Shown here one piece after another: positions 1 through 8,067 of a stretch of 64,000 nucleotides of DNA; position 1 is the stretch's first letter, and each line of letters starts with the position of its first letter. The notes under the pieces are model-generated. The model searched no databases, was not told where the DNA came from, and saw only the letters and a list, made by a program, of their open reading frames with translations. Where the stretch lies: the NCBI GenBank assembly GCA_022820125.1, contig JAJEGA010000106.1:1-64000 (forward strand), in the 5' to 3' direction. The translations under genes were made by a program, and so were the position numbers. Source of the stretch: Anaerolineae bacterium (GTDB taxonomy: Bacteria; Chloroflexota; Anaerolineae; Aggregatilineales; Phototrophicaceae).

Positions 1-60
1 GGGGTTCGGTTTCGGGCTTATTGACCTGGTTGGTTTTTTTTCGATCTAATTTGTTATCAA

Positions 61-324
<264 letters not shown>

Positions 325-383
325 TCATTTTTAGCGCCTGTCAAGCATGGCAAAATCCCAGAATTCAAAAACTCGACTGACCT

Positions 384-1475
384 ATGGTATACTCGCCGAC
401 TGAAATGGAAGATCAAACCGCAGTCGTCGACGAAGGGAAGGCTATGGATTCGCCATCCAAAGAGATGCTCCTCGACTGGTATCGGCAGATGGTGCTGATC
501 CGCCAATTCGAGGAAACATGCCATCAACTCTACGAAGAGAAGCGCATCACCGGCGTTTATCTGCATCTCTACAGCGGGCATGAAGCCAGCGGCGTCGGCT
601 CAATGGCGGCGCTGCGCAAGAGCGATCACGTCATCACCGCTTATCGCGATCACGGCATCGCGCTCATCCTGGGCATGGACCCCAAGGCGGTCATGGCTGA
701 GATGATGGGCAAGAAGACCGGCAGCAGTGGCGGCAAAGGCGGCTCGATGCACCTGGCTTCCAAAGACCACAACTTCTGGGGCGGCTATGCCATCGTTGGC
801 GGCCACCTGCCCCTGGCGGCCGGCATCGCCCTCGAAGCGCGTTACCGCGGCAAAGACGATGTGACGATGACCTACGTCGGCGATGGCGCCACCAACAATG
901 GCTACTTCCACGAGTCGCTGAACATGAGCGCCATCTGGGAGCTGCCGGTGATCTGGATCATCGAAAACAATGGCTATGGCATGGGCACCGAGGTCGAGCG
1001 CGCCAGCGGCCAGGTTGAGCTGCATCGCAAGGCGGAAGCCTATGGCATCAAGAGCTTCGGCCGGGTAGACGCGCAGAATGCGCTGGAAGTCTACGCGGTC
1101 GCCTCAAAGGCGGTCGAATATGCGCGCGCGAATGGGCCAGCCGTTATCGAGCATGTGACCTATCGTTATCGCGGGCATGGCGTCTCCGACAAGCAATATG
1201 ACGCCCGCGATGATATGTCGGCTGAGTTGAAAGAGTGGGTCGAAAGGCGCGAGCCAATCAAAATCCTGCGCGATTGCATCGAGAGCAAATACGGCGATGT
1301 CGGCGAGATCCTGGCGAAGCACGAAGCCGACGCAAAAAGGATTGTCGCCGAGTCGGTCGCCTTCGCCGAAGCCAGCGAGTTGCCGAGCAGCTACCAGGAC
1401 CTCTTGCAAAACACGTATGTGGGATCCGAGCTGGTTTACAAGACCGACGATAGCATCGGCGCCGGCATCGACTGA
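384..1475 (+). CDS. pdhA: Pyruvate (2-oxo acid) dehydrogenase E1 component, alpha subunit
   Basis: Thiamine-diphosphate-dependent E1alpha, which decarboxylates pyruvate and, with E1beta, passes the acetyl group to the E2 lipoyl arm. The TPP/Mg motif is clear: GDGAT at residues 166-170, followed by NN at 195-196. The N-terminal WYRQMVLIRQFEE helix, GSSGGKGGSMH and the phosphorylation-loop-like YRYRGHGVSD are typical. Its 363 residues are normal for bacterial E1alpha. A start at 444 (MDSPSKEM) is attractive because AGGGAAGG lies just before it, and the first 20 residues look non-conserved. It is the first gene of an E1alpha-E1beta-E2 operon. An acetoin or branched-chain dehydrogenase role cannot be excluded from sequence alone. 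Confidence 0.93.
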   Translation: MVYSPTEMEDQTAVVDEGKAMDSPSKEMLLDWYRQMVLIRQFEETCHQLYEEKRITGVYLHLYSGHEASGVGSMAALRKSDHVITAYRDHGIALILGMDPKAVMAEMMGKKTGSSGGKGGSMHLASKDHNFWGGYAIVGGHLPLAAGIALEARYRGKDDVTMTYVGDGATNNGYFHESLNMSAIWELPVIWIIENNGYGMGTEVERASGQVELHRKAEAYGIKSFGRVDAQNALEVYAVASKAVEYARANGPAVIEHVTYRYRGHGVSDKQYDARDDMSAELKEWVERREPIKILRDCIESKYGDVGEILAKHEADAKRIVAESVAFAEASELPSSYQDLLQNTYVGSELVYKTDDSIGAGID

Positions 1476-1500
1476 GCCTAGCCTTGCGTCGAGCGCCTAA

Positions 1501-1608
1501 GGCGCGACTCGCTGAGTCGCCCGAAATCGGAACGAAACTGTAGGGGCTACCCATTGGGTCGCCCGCCATCAAAGCGAAACTGTAGGGGCGACTCGGTGAG
1601 TCGCCCGC
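1501..1608 (+). repeat. Three tandem REP-like hairpin units between E1alpha and E1beta
   Basis: Units lie at about 1501-1522, 1538-1566 and 1580-1608. The last reads TGTAGGGGCG, then the palindromic core ACTCGGTGAGT, then CGCCCGCC. The second and third are preceded by the same GCGAAAC/ACGAAAC word. They sit inside the operon, so they are probably transcribed as hairpins. Confidence 0.8.
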
Positions 1609-1637
1609 CAACTGCATATATAGAGAAAGCAGATCTA

Positions 1638-2624
1638 ATGGCAGTTAGAAACATCGCCATGCGGGAAGCCATCCGCCGGGCGCTGCGCGAAGAGATGCAG
1701 CGCGACGAGAACGTCTTTGTCATGGGCGAAGAGGTTGCTTACTGGCAGGGGACGCATCGAGTGACGCGCGGCTTCCTCGAGGAATTCGGCGAGCGGCGCG
1801 TGCGCGATACGCCCATCAGCGAGATGGCCATCGGTGGTCTGGCCGTGGGCGCGGCGATGGCTGGCTTGCGGCCGGTGGCGGAATTCATGACCATCAACTT
1901 CGCCTTCCTGGCGCTGGACGCGATCGCCAATCACGCCGCCAAAGTGCGCTACTTTTTTGATGGCATGTTTAAGGTTCCGCTGGTTTATCGCGCGGCGAGC
2001 GGCTGGGGCAATCAAGCGACCGCCTCCCATTCACACGCGCCAGAGCCAATCTTCGCCCACTTCCCCGGCATATTCGTCGGCTGCCCATCCAATTCGCTGG
2101 ATGCCTACGGCATGTTAAAAACCTCGATTCGCGATGACAATCCGGTGCTCTTCAGCGAGAGCATCGCGCTCTATCCCAAGCCGAGCCCGATGCCGGACGA
2201 CCTTGATGAGGACTACCTGATCCCCATCGGCAAAGGCGACATCAAACGCCAGGGCGCCGATGTCACGCTGGTCGCCTACGCGCGGGGGGTCGATTGGGCG
2301 CTTCAAGCCGCCCGTCAACTGGCGCGCGATGGCGTGGAAGCGGAAGTGATTGACCTGCGCTGGCTGCGCCCGCTGGATATGGCATTGGTGTATGAGAGCT
2401 TCAAGAAGACGAACCGCTGCGTCATCGTGGAGGAGTCTTTGCCGATGTACAGCTTCGGGGGCGAAATCGCCGCAAACTTGCAGGAGCGCATGTTCGATTA
2501 TATGGACGCGCCGATCAAACGGGTGGCCGCCGAAGACGTGCCCCTGCCCTACTCGAAAGACATCGAATTGCTGGCGCTGCCGAACGCGCAAAAGGTCGTG
2601 GACGCGGTCAAGGAGATTTTGTAA
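1638..2624 (+). CDS. pdhB: Pyruvate (2-oxo acid) dehydrogenase E1 component, beta subunit
   Basis: E1beta partner of the upstream alpha subunit. It opens with MAVRNIAMREAIRRALREEM and contains the conserved MGEEVAYWQGTHRVTRG, the ISEMAIGGLAVGAAMAG strip, EFMTINFAF and the C-terminal transketolase-like half (DLRWLRPLDM, IVEESLP). The 328-residue length is usual for this subunit. The frame is open further upstream to 1554, but that part is translated hairpin repeat and is discarded; the ATG at 1638 starts the conserved protein. The stop codon directly abuts the ATG of E2, so the two are surely co-translated. The about 160-bp repeat-bearing gap from E1alpha is the only spacer in this operon. Confidence 0.94.
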   Translation: MAVRNIAMREAIRRALREEMQRDENVFVMGEEVAYWQGTHRVTRGFLEEFGERRVRDTPISEMAIGGLAVGAAMAGLRPVAEFMTINFAFLALDAIANHAAKVRYFFDGMFKVPLVYRAASGWGNQATASHSHAPEPIFAHFPGIFVGCPSNSLDAYGMLKTSIRDDNPVLFSESIALYPKPSPMPDDLDEDYLIPIGKGDIKRQGADVTLVAYARGVDWALQAARQLARDGVEAEVIDLRWLRPLDMALVYESFKKTNRCVIVEESLPMYSFGGEIAANLQERMFDYMDAPIKRVAAEDVPLPYSKDIELLALPNAQKVVDAVKEIL

Positions 2625-3860
2625 ATGGCGCACGAAGTCAAGCTCACGATGGACGGCTTGCTGATCAACTGGCTGAAAGATGTCGGCGACAGCGTTAGCG
2701 CGGGCGACATCATCGCCGAGTTTGAGGCGGACAAGGCGACGGTCGAAATTGAAGCGGGCAGCGCGGGCGAGCTGCTCGAGCTGCGCGCCGAGCCCGGCGA
2801 TGAACTGGGCGAAGGCTCGGTGATCGCGGTCATCGGCGCCGGTGGCGAAGCAGTCGCGCCGCCCGAAGACGCGCCAGCCGCGTCCGCAATAGCTGAATCG
2901 AGCGCGCCGCCGGCAGAAACGGCGACCAATGGGGTGACCATGACCGATGATGGCCGCGTCAAAGCTTCGCCCCTGGCGCGCCGCATCGCCGCCGAGAAAG
3001 GCATTGACCTGCGCCGTGTGCAAGGATCGGGTCCCGGCGGACGAATCGTCAAATCCGATGTGGAAAACCTGTCGGCGACGCCGCTCCCCCCGCCCGCTCC
3101 GCCTGCCGCGCCCGCCGCTGGAGCGCAGCCAACCTGGGGCGCGCTGCCGCAAGACGATGTGGAGATCATCCCCTTATCGCGGATGCGCCGCGCCATCGCC
3201 GATGGCACCGTGCGCAGCAAGAGCAACACGCCCCACTTCTACGTCACAGTGGAAGCCGATGTCGAGCCGCTGCTGGCGTTGCGCAAAGAAATCAACAGCG
3301 CGCTTGCCGAACGCGGCGTCAAGGTCAGCGTCAACGACATGCTGATCAAGGCGCTGGCGCTGACGCTGCGAGCCTTCCCCAACCTGAACACGCACTACTA
3401 TGGCGACCGCTTCGTAAAGCACGAGCGCGTCAACATCGGCATCTCGGTCGCCTTGCCTGAAAACGGCTTGGTGAATGTCGTCTGTCCTGATGCCGACAAG
3501 GCGTCGCTTAGCGAAATGGCGGTTAACAACAAGGCGATGTATGAGCGCGCTCGCAGCGGCAAAATAAAGCCGGACGACATCCGCGGCGCCACCTTCACCA
3601 TCAGCAATCTGGGTCCCTTCAACGTCAAAGACTTCTCGGCGATCATCAGTTCGCCCGAAGCCGGCATCCTGGCAGTATCGTCGGCGCGGCCTGTCCCGGT
3701 CGTGCTGGACGATGGATCGCTCGGCGTCGGCACGCGCATGAATATGACGCTCAGCGTCGATCACCGCGTCAGCAACGGCGCGGAGGGCGCGGCTTTCATG
3801 AATCACCTGCGCGAGCTGGTGGAGAATCCGCTGCGGCTGTTGGATTTGAGCGGGGTTTAG
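2625..3860 (+). CDS. pdhC: Dihydrolipoamide acetyltransferase (E2) of the pyruvate/2-oxo acid dehydrogenase complex
   Basis: Three-part E2. The N-terminal lipoyl domain (about 1-78) carries the lipoylated lysine K37 in FEADKATVEI. It is followed by an Ala/Pro-rich linker, the peripheral subunit-binding domain at about 108-145 (ASPLARRIAAEKG ... GSGPGGRIVKSDV), a second Pro/Ala linker, and the catalytic core from about 185 (IPLSRMRRAIADG) to the end. The core has TFTISNLGPF and the active-site block DHRVSNGAEG. The catalytic HxxxDG motif here reads H380-RVS-N384-G, with Asn in place of Asp. One lipoyl domain and 411 residues are typical. Only the operon context, not a signature, separates a pyruvate from a branched-chain role. 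No E3 gene is adjacent. Confidence 0.93.
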   Translation: MAHEVKLTMDGLLINWLKDVGDSVSAGDIIAEFEADKATVEIEAGSAGELLELRAEPGDELGEGSVIAVIGAGGEAVAPPEDAPAASAIAESSAPPAETATNGVTMTDDGRVKASPLARRIAAEKGIDLRRVQGSGPGGRIVKSDVENLSATPLPPPAPPAAPAAGAQPTWGALPQDDVEIIPLSRMRRAIADGTVRSKSNTPHFYVTVEADVEPLLALRKEINSALAERGVKVSVNDMLIKALALTLRAFPNLNTHYYGDRFVKHERVNIGISVALPENGLVNVVCPDADKASLSEMAVNNKAMYERARSGKIKPDDIRGATFTISNLGPFNVKDFSAIISSPEAGILAVSSARPVPVVLDDGSLGVGTRMNMTLSVDHRVSNGAEGAAFMNHLRELVENPLRLLDLSGV

Positions 3861-3872
3861 TTGGGGAATGAT

Positions 3873-4901
3873 ATGCCTACATATGACAATATAGCCCTTA
3901 AATCCATAAATCTGTCGGCGATTGTCGTTCGCAGCGAAGAGTCCAACGCCTGTAGCAGTTTCCACCTTCACAATGCCGCCACATTGACGGCAGGCAGCGC
4001 AATTGAATTACTCTTGGATATATTGGTCGAGAGGTTAATCGAGAGACTTCTAATTGAAGACACCGCTGAGGCTGCGAAAATCTCCCAGCGCAGGACCGCA
4101 ATGGAAAAAAATCTGAAAAACAGCCGAATCACTTTTTTTGATTGGATTCAATTCTATAGAGATTTGAATTTGGCTCAACAACTCCGGGAACAGTTTGGAA
4201 GAGAATTCGCCTTTCTTGACGAATCCAAACTTCATCAAGTCAGAAAGTGGTGGAATAAAGTCAAACATGATCACCGTCGTGTTCCGACCCCAGTTGCCGT
4301 AGCGATCGTCGGCTACATGAACGACGCATTGGAAGAGGCCGATATACAGACAATGCATGGAACAACCGAATTCAGCTTTATTGGCCTACACAATGTAAGT
4401 TGGCAGCAGAGTTGGAACAGGAAAATCGATAAGTGGGTTCGCCAACATCCTGATTCGCCCGAATCAGATTTACTTCTGTATTTGCCACTACTTCTTGGAT
4501 TGGTCATTAACTTGATTGGAGACAAGCGTGTACCGTATTCGCTTAAGTCGTCTCTGTTTGTAGCAGCCAATTATGTCTTTAGTACCGAAGACCTTATTTC
4601 GGAGACGATACATAACGTGCGTGGCTTGGTTGATGATGCTGCGGTACTTATTCTTAGCCTAAAATGGCTCTGCAACCAAGGCAATTTGGACGAGTCAATA
4701 GTGCAGGAGAATTGGAATAATCCTACTGACATCGTCGGATATATTTCTGAACAAGAGAAATTCATACGAGGCAATCACGCGAAGTTATTCCGGGATTATC
4801 CAAACCAATTCGGAGACAAGCTGGTGTGGGCGACAATCCGAAGAATCGCCACAGACGGCCCCGAAGCCTTGTGGCAAAACTATTGGAAAGAAGCCTATTA
4901 A
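3873..4901 (+). CDS. Hypothetical protein with a C-terminal DUF1232-like region
   Basis: I do not recognise the protein as a whole. The N-terminal 200 residues look helical and soluble and include a basic stretch LHQVRKWWNKVKHDHRR, reminiscent of the R/H surface of HEPN domains but not a proven Rx4-6H motif. Residues about 205-270 resemble DUF1232 (YkvA-like): a hydrophobic segment LLLYLPLLLGLVINLIG, then SLKSSLFVAANYVFSTEDLI and VDDAAVLILSLKWL. The DNA is visibly AT-richer than both neighbours, suggesting a separate origin. I chose the ATG at 3873 after GGGGA; a TTG at 3861 abuts the E2 stop. It follows the dehydrogenase operon by 12 bp and precedes a glycosyltransferase by 10 bp, so it may be co-transcribed, though a metabolic link is doubtful. 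Confidence 0.75.
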   Translation: MPTYDNIALKSINLSAIVVRSEESNACSSFHLHNAATLTAGSAIELLLDILVERLIERLLIEDTAEAAKISQRRTAMEKNLKNSRITFFDWIQFYRDLNLAQQLREQFGREFAFLDESKLHQVRKWWNKVKHDHRRVPTPVAVAIVGYMNDALEEADIQTMHGTTEFSFIGLHNVSWQQSWNRKIDKWVRQHPDSPESDLLLYLPLLLGLVINLIGDKRVPYSLKSSLFVAANYVFSTEDLISETIHNVRGLVDDAAVLILSLKWLCNQGNLDESIVQENWNNPTDIVGYISEQEKFIRGNHAKLFRDYPNQFGDKLVWATIRRIATDGPEALWQNYWKEAY

Positions 4902-4911
4902 CCCGCCGCCG

Positions 4912-6051
4912 ATGCCCCGCCGAGTCCTCTTCGTCGCCAGCCTCCACCATCCTCAAGAATTGCTGCGAGAACAGCGCGCCGCGCCGGACGCAGCCAACCC
5001 GCCCCTCTTCCCGCGCAGCATGGAACTCTACAGTTGGGGGCGCGCCTTTCGCCAAGCCGGTTGGGAAATCGAAGTCTTCTGGCGGAATCTGCCCGGCTTC
5101 GGCAGTCGCAGCATCGCCAGCTTGAGCAACGAGGTCTTTCGCACAGCGCTGACGCCGGGCAGAATTCTCGCCGGGCTGATGCAGCGCATCCCGCCCGCGT
5201 TGCATCCTGATCTGCGAGCCCGCAATCGCCTATTGCAGCAACAGGCGCGCCAATTCAAACCCGATCTGATCTGGCTCGCGGGCAACAACCGCGAGATCCT
5301 GCCGGCCACGTTGGAGCGCCTCAAACGCGAGCTGCGATGCCAACTCGTCTTTATGCATGGCGATTCGCCCATCGTCTTTTCCCATGCCAACGAACGCGCC
5401 GCCGCGCCCCTGTATGACCTCGTCCTGGTCAACGACCGCTATCATGGCGCGCAATGGCGCGAGCTAGGCGCCCCGCAAGTGGCCCGTCTGCCCTATGTCG
5501 CCATTGACCCCGACTTCCACGCGCCACAGCCGATTACCGATGTGCCGCATGATTATCTCTGCGACGTGGGATTCGTCGGCACGCTCGTGCCGGGAAAGCT
5601 GTACAGCGAGCGCGTGGCAACGTTGGAGCGCCTGCGCGATTTTGACCTCGGCATCTGGAGCGTGCATGATGTGCCGGCTTCGCTGGCGCCATTTCATCGG
5701 GGCTACGCTTTGGGCGATGAGATGCTTGGTGTCCTGTCCTCAATCAAGATCTGCATCAATACGCACGGCGATACGATGCGCTATGGCGTGAATCTGCGCC
5801 TGTTTGAATGCGCCGCGCTGGGCGCCTTCCAAATCGTGGATGATCGGCCCGGCGTGAGCGAGTGTTTTACCGTGGGCGAGCACCTGGTCACTTTCAGCGA
5901 TTTCGCCGATTTGCGGGAGAAAGCGCGTTATTACCTGGCGCATGACGAGGAGCGGCTGCGGATTGCCGAGGCCGCGCGTCAGCACGCGTTGGCGCATCAT
6001 CGTTACGATCAGCGGGTGGCGCGGGTTGTGGGGTTGTTGGGGATGGGATAA
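4912..6051 (+). CDS. CgeB-like glycosyltransferase (family 1 type C-terminal domain)
   Basis: A GT-B-like protein. The N-terminal half opens with RRVLFVASLHHP, contains MELYSWGRAFRQAGW and LIWLAGNNREILP, and matches the DUF3880-type N-domain. The C-terminal half has the acceptor/nucleotide-binding pattern of the CgeB/Glyco_trans_1_2 family: INTHGDTMRYGVNLRLFE, CAALGAFQIVDDRPGVSECF, GEHLVTFSDFADL, and a helical tail. The 379 residues are usual for the family. It is predicted cytosolic, with no membrane segment. The sugar donor and acceptor cannot be told. Its base composition fits the host, unlike the genes on either side. Confidence 0.85.
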   Translation: MPRRVLFVASLHHPQELLREQRAAPDAANPPLFPRSMELYSWGRAFRQAGWEIEVFWRNLPGFGSRSIASLSNEVFRTALTPGRILAGLMQRIPPALHPDLRARNRLLQQQARQFKPDLIWLAGNNREILPATLERLKRELRCQLVFMHGDSPIVFSHANERAAAPLYDLVLVNDRYHGAQWRELGAPQVARLPYVAIDPDFHAPQPITDVPHDYLCDVGFVGTLVPGKLYSERVATLERLRDFDLGIWSVHDVPASLAPFHRGYALGDEMLGVLSSIKICINTHGDTMRYGVNLRLFECAALGAFQIVDDRPGVSECFTVGEHLVTFSDFADLREKARYYLAHDEERLRIAEAARQHALAHHRYDQRVARVVGLLGMG

Positions 6052-6134
6052 GACCCCCAATTATTGGGTTTGCGCCGCCAGCTCTTTTCTGTTTTCATTA
6101 TATTGACGTCAAATAATTGGATAAGAAGGCAACA

Positions 6135-6926
6135 ATGATTGTCTTACCTGCGATAGTAGCCGCATTGACTCCCGTAGTAAAGGCAGCACTCGTTTCGGCA
6201 GGAATCGGCGCAGCGGTCGGTGGCGCTACATGCGCAGTCGGTGGCACAATCGGTGGCTATCATGAACATGGTGAATTAAATCGCAATGTTGCAATCAATA
6301 CCGCTCAACAGGCTGCGGAATGCGCCAGAGAAGGCGCTCTATTCGGTGCGGTGATTGGCCCGGTCGCGCCGATGATCGCACCCGCAATAGCGCCAGCGAC
6401 GCAATTTGTTGATGATCTCGCGGCTCCGGTGATACAAATAGCAGACGACGCAGCGCGCCCAGTGATTCAAGCAGCCGATGACGCAATTCGGCCGGCAACA
6501 CAAGCTGTAGACGATGCTGTGAGTCCGGCGACAGACAAGGTCGGTAACAGCACGAAAGCTGTTGGCCACGCGATTGCCTCTCCTTGGAACCGCGCGCTAA
6601 ATATGTTTCGCGCGCGAATATACAAACGCTTGCCGACTACAGAAGTCGGAGCGGACGAAGGCTGGGTATATATCATGGAAGACACCACTACAGGAATCCG
6701 CAAAATCGGTCGGACGAGCAACCCCGAGCAGCGCCTGAAAGGCGTACAAAGCAATGTTGGTCACAAGAATGTACGATATACATGCATAATCCATTCAGGT
6801 GAACACAAGGGCCTGGAGAAGCTCTTGCACAGGCGATTCGACAGTCAACGGCTAGCAGACAGTGGAGCAGGAACAGAATGGTTCGCGCTATCAGCAGCCC
6901 AAGTAGCCGCTGCCTGCAGCCACTAG
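6135..6926 (+). CDS. Glycine-zipper protein with a C-terminal GIY-YIG (T5orf172/MUG113-type) nuclease-like domain
   Basis: Three parts are visible. Residues 1-45 are hydrophobic and Gly/Ala-rich with zipper-like spacing (AGIGAAVGGATCAVGGTIGG). Residues about 75-150 hold an imperfect 11- to 12-residue repeat built on PVIQxADDAxRP. From residue 176 a GIY-YIG-like fold begins: GWVYIMED, IRKIGRTSNPEQRLKG, a conserved Glu in the LEKLLHRRF helix and GTEWFALS, as in T5orf172/MUG113 proteins. I chose the ATG at 6135, preceded by AAGAAGG with good spacing; a TTG lies at 6117. No immunity-like gene follows; the next gene is an enoyl-CoA hydratase. DNA cleavage activity is inferred from the family only. 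The layout recalls toxin proteins in which a nuclease sits behind a membrane or packing module. Confidence 0.75.
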   Translation: MIVLPAIVAALTPVVKAALVSAGIGAAVGGATCAVGGTIGGYHEHGELNRNVAINTAQQAAECAREGALFGAVIGPVAPMIAPAIAPATQFVDDLAAPVIQIADDAARPVIQAADDAIRPATQAVDDAVSPATDKVGNSTKAVGHAIASPWNRALNMFRARIYKRLPTTEVGADEGWVYIMEDTTTGIRKIGRTSNPEQRLKGVQSNVGHKNVRYTCIIHSGEHKGLEKLLHRRFDSQRLADSGAGTEWFALSAAQVAAACSH

Positions 6927-6986
6927 CAGAATAGGTTGGGTGGCTACGGTAGACTCCCAACCCATCCAACCAAGGGAAAACGCAAC

Positions 6987-7733
6987 ATGCCCGACACCCT
7001 CATCACCCTGTCCAATCACATCCTCCACATCCAGCTCAACCGGCCGCGGAAGAAGAACGCCCTCACGCCCGCCATGTACGACGCGCTGCGCGAAGCCATT
7101 GAGCGCGCGAACAACGACACGGAAATCCACGTCATCACGCTCACCGGCAGCGGCGATAGCTTCTGCGCCGGCAACGACCTGAACACCTTCCTGGCTGACC
7201 CCGGCTCGGATGCGGCCGCGCGCTTCATCATGGCGATTGCGGGCGCGCAGACGCCGATTGTGGCCGCGGTCAACGGCGTGGCCGTCGGCGTCGGCGTGAC
7301 CATGCTGCTGCATTGCGATCTGGTCTACGCCGCCGAAGAAGCCAAATTCAACTTCGCCTTCATCGACCTTGGCTTGCTGCCGGAAGCGGCATCCACCTAT
7401 CTGATGCCAAGGATGCTGGGTTATGGGCGCGCGGCCGAGCTGCTGATGCTGGGCGAGGCTTTCTCAGCCGTCAAGGCGCAAGAATGCGGCGTCGTCAATC
7501 AGGTGGTCGCGGCTGACAAGCTGGACGCGTTGGCGCAGTCGAAGGCGGCGCAATTGGCTTCCAAGCCGCCCGAAGCGCTGCGTCAGACCAAGATGCTGCT
7601 GCGGCGCGGCAGCGCGAAGGCGGTCGAGGAGACGATAGCGCTGGAGCTAAGCATGATTAGCGAGCGGCTGATTTCGGATGAGGTGAGGGGGATCATGCAA
7701 GCCTTCTTTGCGCGGAGGAAAAGACATGATTAG
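6987..7733 (+). CDS. Enoyl-CoA hydratase/isomerase family protein
   Basis: Crotonase-fold acyl-CoA enzyme of 248 residues. It has the CoA-binding RPRKKNALTPAMY, the oxyanion-hole strip SFCAGNDLNTF, AAVNGVAVGVGVTMLLHCDLVYA and LGLLPEAASTYLMPRMLG. Of the two acidic residues used by hydratases, only the second (Glu in LPEAAS) is obvious; the first position falls in NDLNTF. This fits a delta3,delta2-enoyl-CoA isomerase or PaaG-like role better than a classic hydratase. I chose the ATG at 6987, nine bases after AAGGGA; the upstream in-frame extension is not conserved-looking. The last codons overlap the start of the next gene, indicating coupled translation. Confidence 0.88.
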   Translation: MPDTLITLSNHILHIQLNRPRKKNALTPAMYDALREAIERANNDTEIHVITLTGSGDSFCAGNDLNTFLADPGSDAAARFIMAIAGAQTPIVAAVNGVAVGVGVTMLLHCDLVYAAEEAKFNFAFIDLGLLPEAASTYLMPRMLGYGRAAELLMLGEAFSAVKAQECGVVNQVVAADKLDALAQSKAAQLASKPPEALRQTKMLLRRGSAKAVEETIALELSMISERLISDEVRGIMQAFFARRKRHD

Positions 7734-8064
7734 ACTGCTGCTATTCGTCGGCCTGGGCGCGTCGCTCGGCGCTCTCATCGGCGCGATTGGCGTCTACATC
7801 CTGGCTGAAGGGCTGCCCGAAGGCGCAATCATGGGTGGAATCCTCGGCGGCAGCATCGGCGTGTTGGTCGCTGCGCGCAGGCGTTATGGCAATTCGACAC
7901 CCTCATACGAATTTGAAGTAGCTGGCATCCATGACGACAATCTCATCACCACCGCCCGCCGAAACCTGGTGCAAGAAGCCTATCGCGATTCTTTCGCTGC
8001 GAAAACCATCATGGATGAGAAAATCGAGCGAAGCGCCAGCGCCCAATCTCCCAAGCGCAAATAA
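7726..8064 (+). CDS. Small glycine-zipper inner-membrane protein
   Basis: A 112-residue protein of unknown function. Two hydrophobic, glycine-rich segments span residues about 2-26 and 32-52 (GLGASLGALIGAIGVYI and IMGGILGGSIGVLVAA). These zipper spacings are typical of helix packing in membranes. A charged cytosolic tail ends in SPKRK. The ATG at 7726 overlaps the enoyl-CoA hydratase stop by 8 bp and has GGAGGA a few bases upstream, so it is translationally coupled to that gene. The partner gene ends only 3 bp from the convergent DUF3179 gene's stop. I do not recognise a named family. Confidence 0.7.
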   Translation: MIRLLLFVGLGASLGALIGAIGVYILAEGLPEGAIMGGILGGSIGVLVAARRRYGNSTPSYEFEVAGIHDDNLITTARRNLVQEAYRDSFAAKTIMDEKIERSASAQSPKRK

Positions 8065-8067
8065 CCT

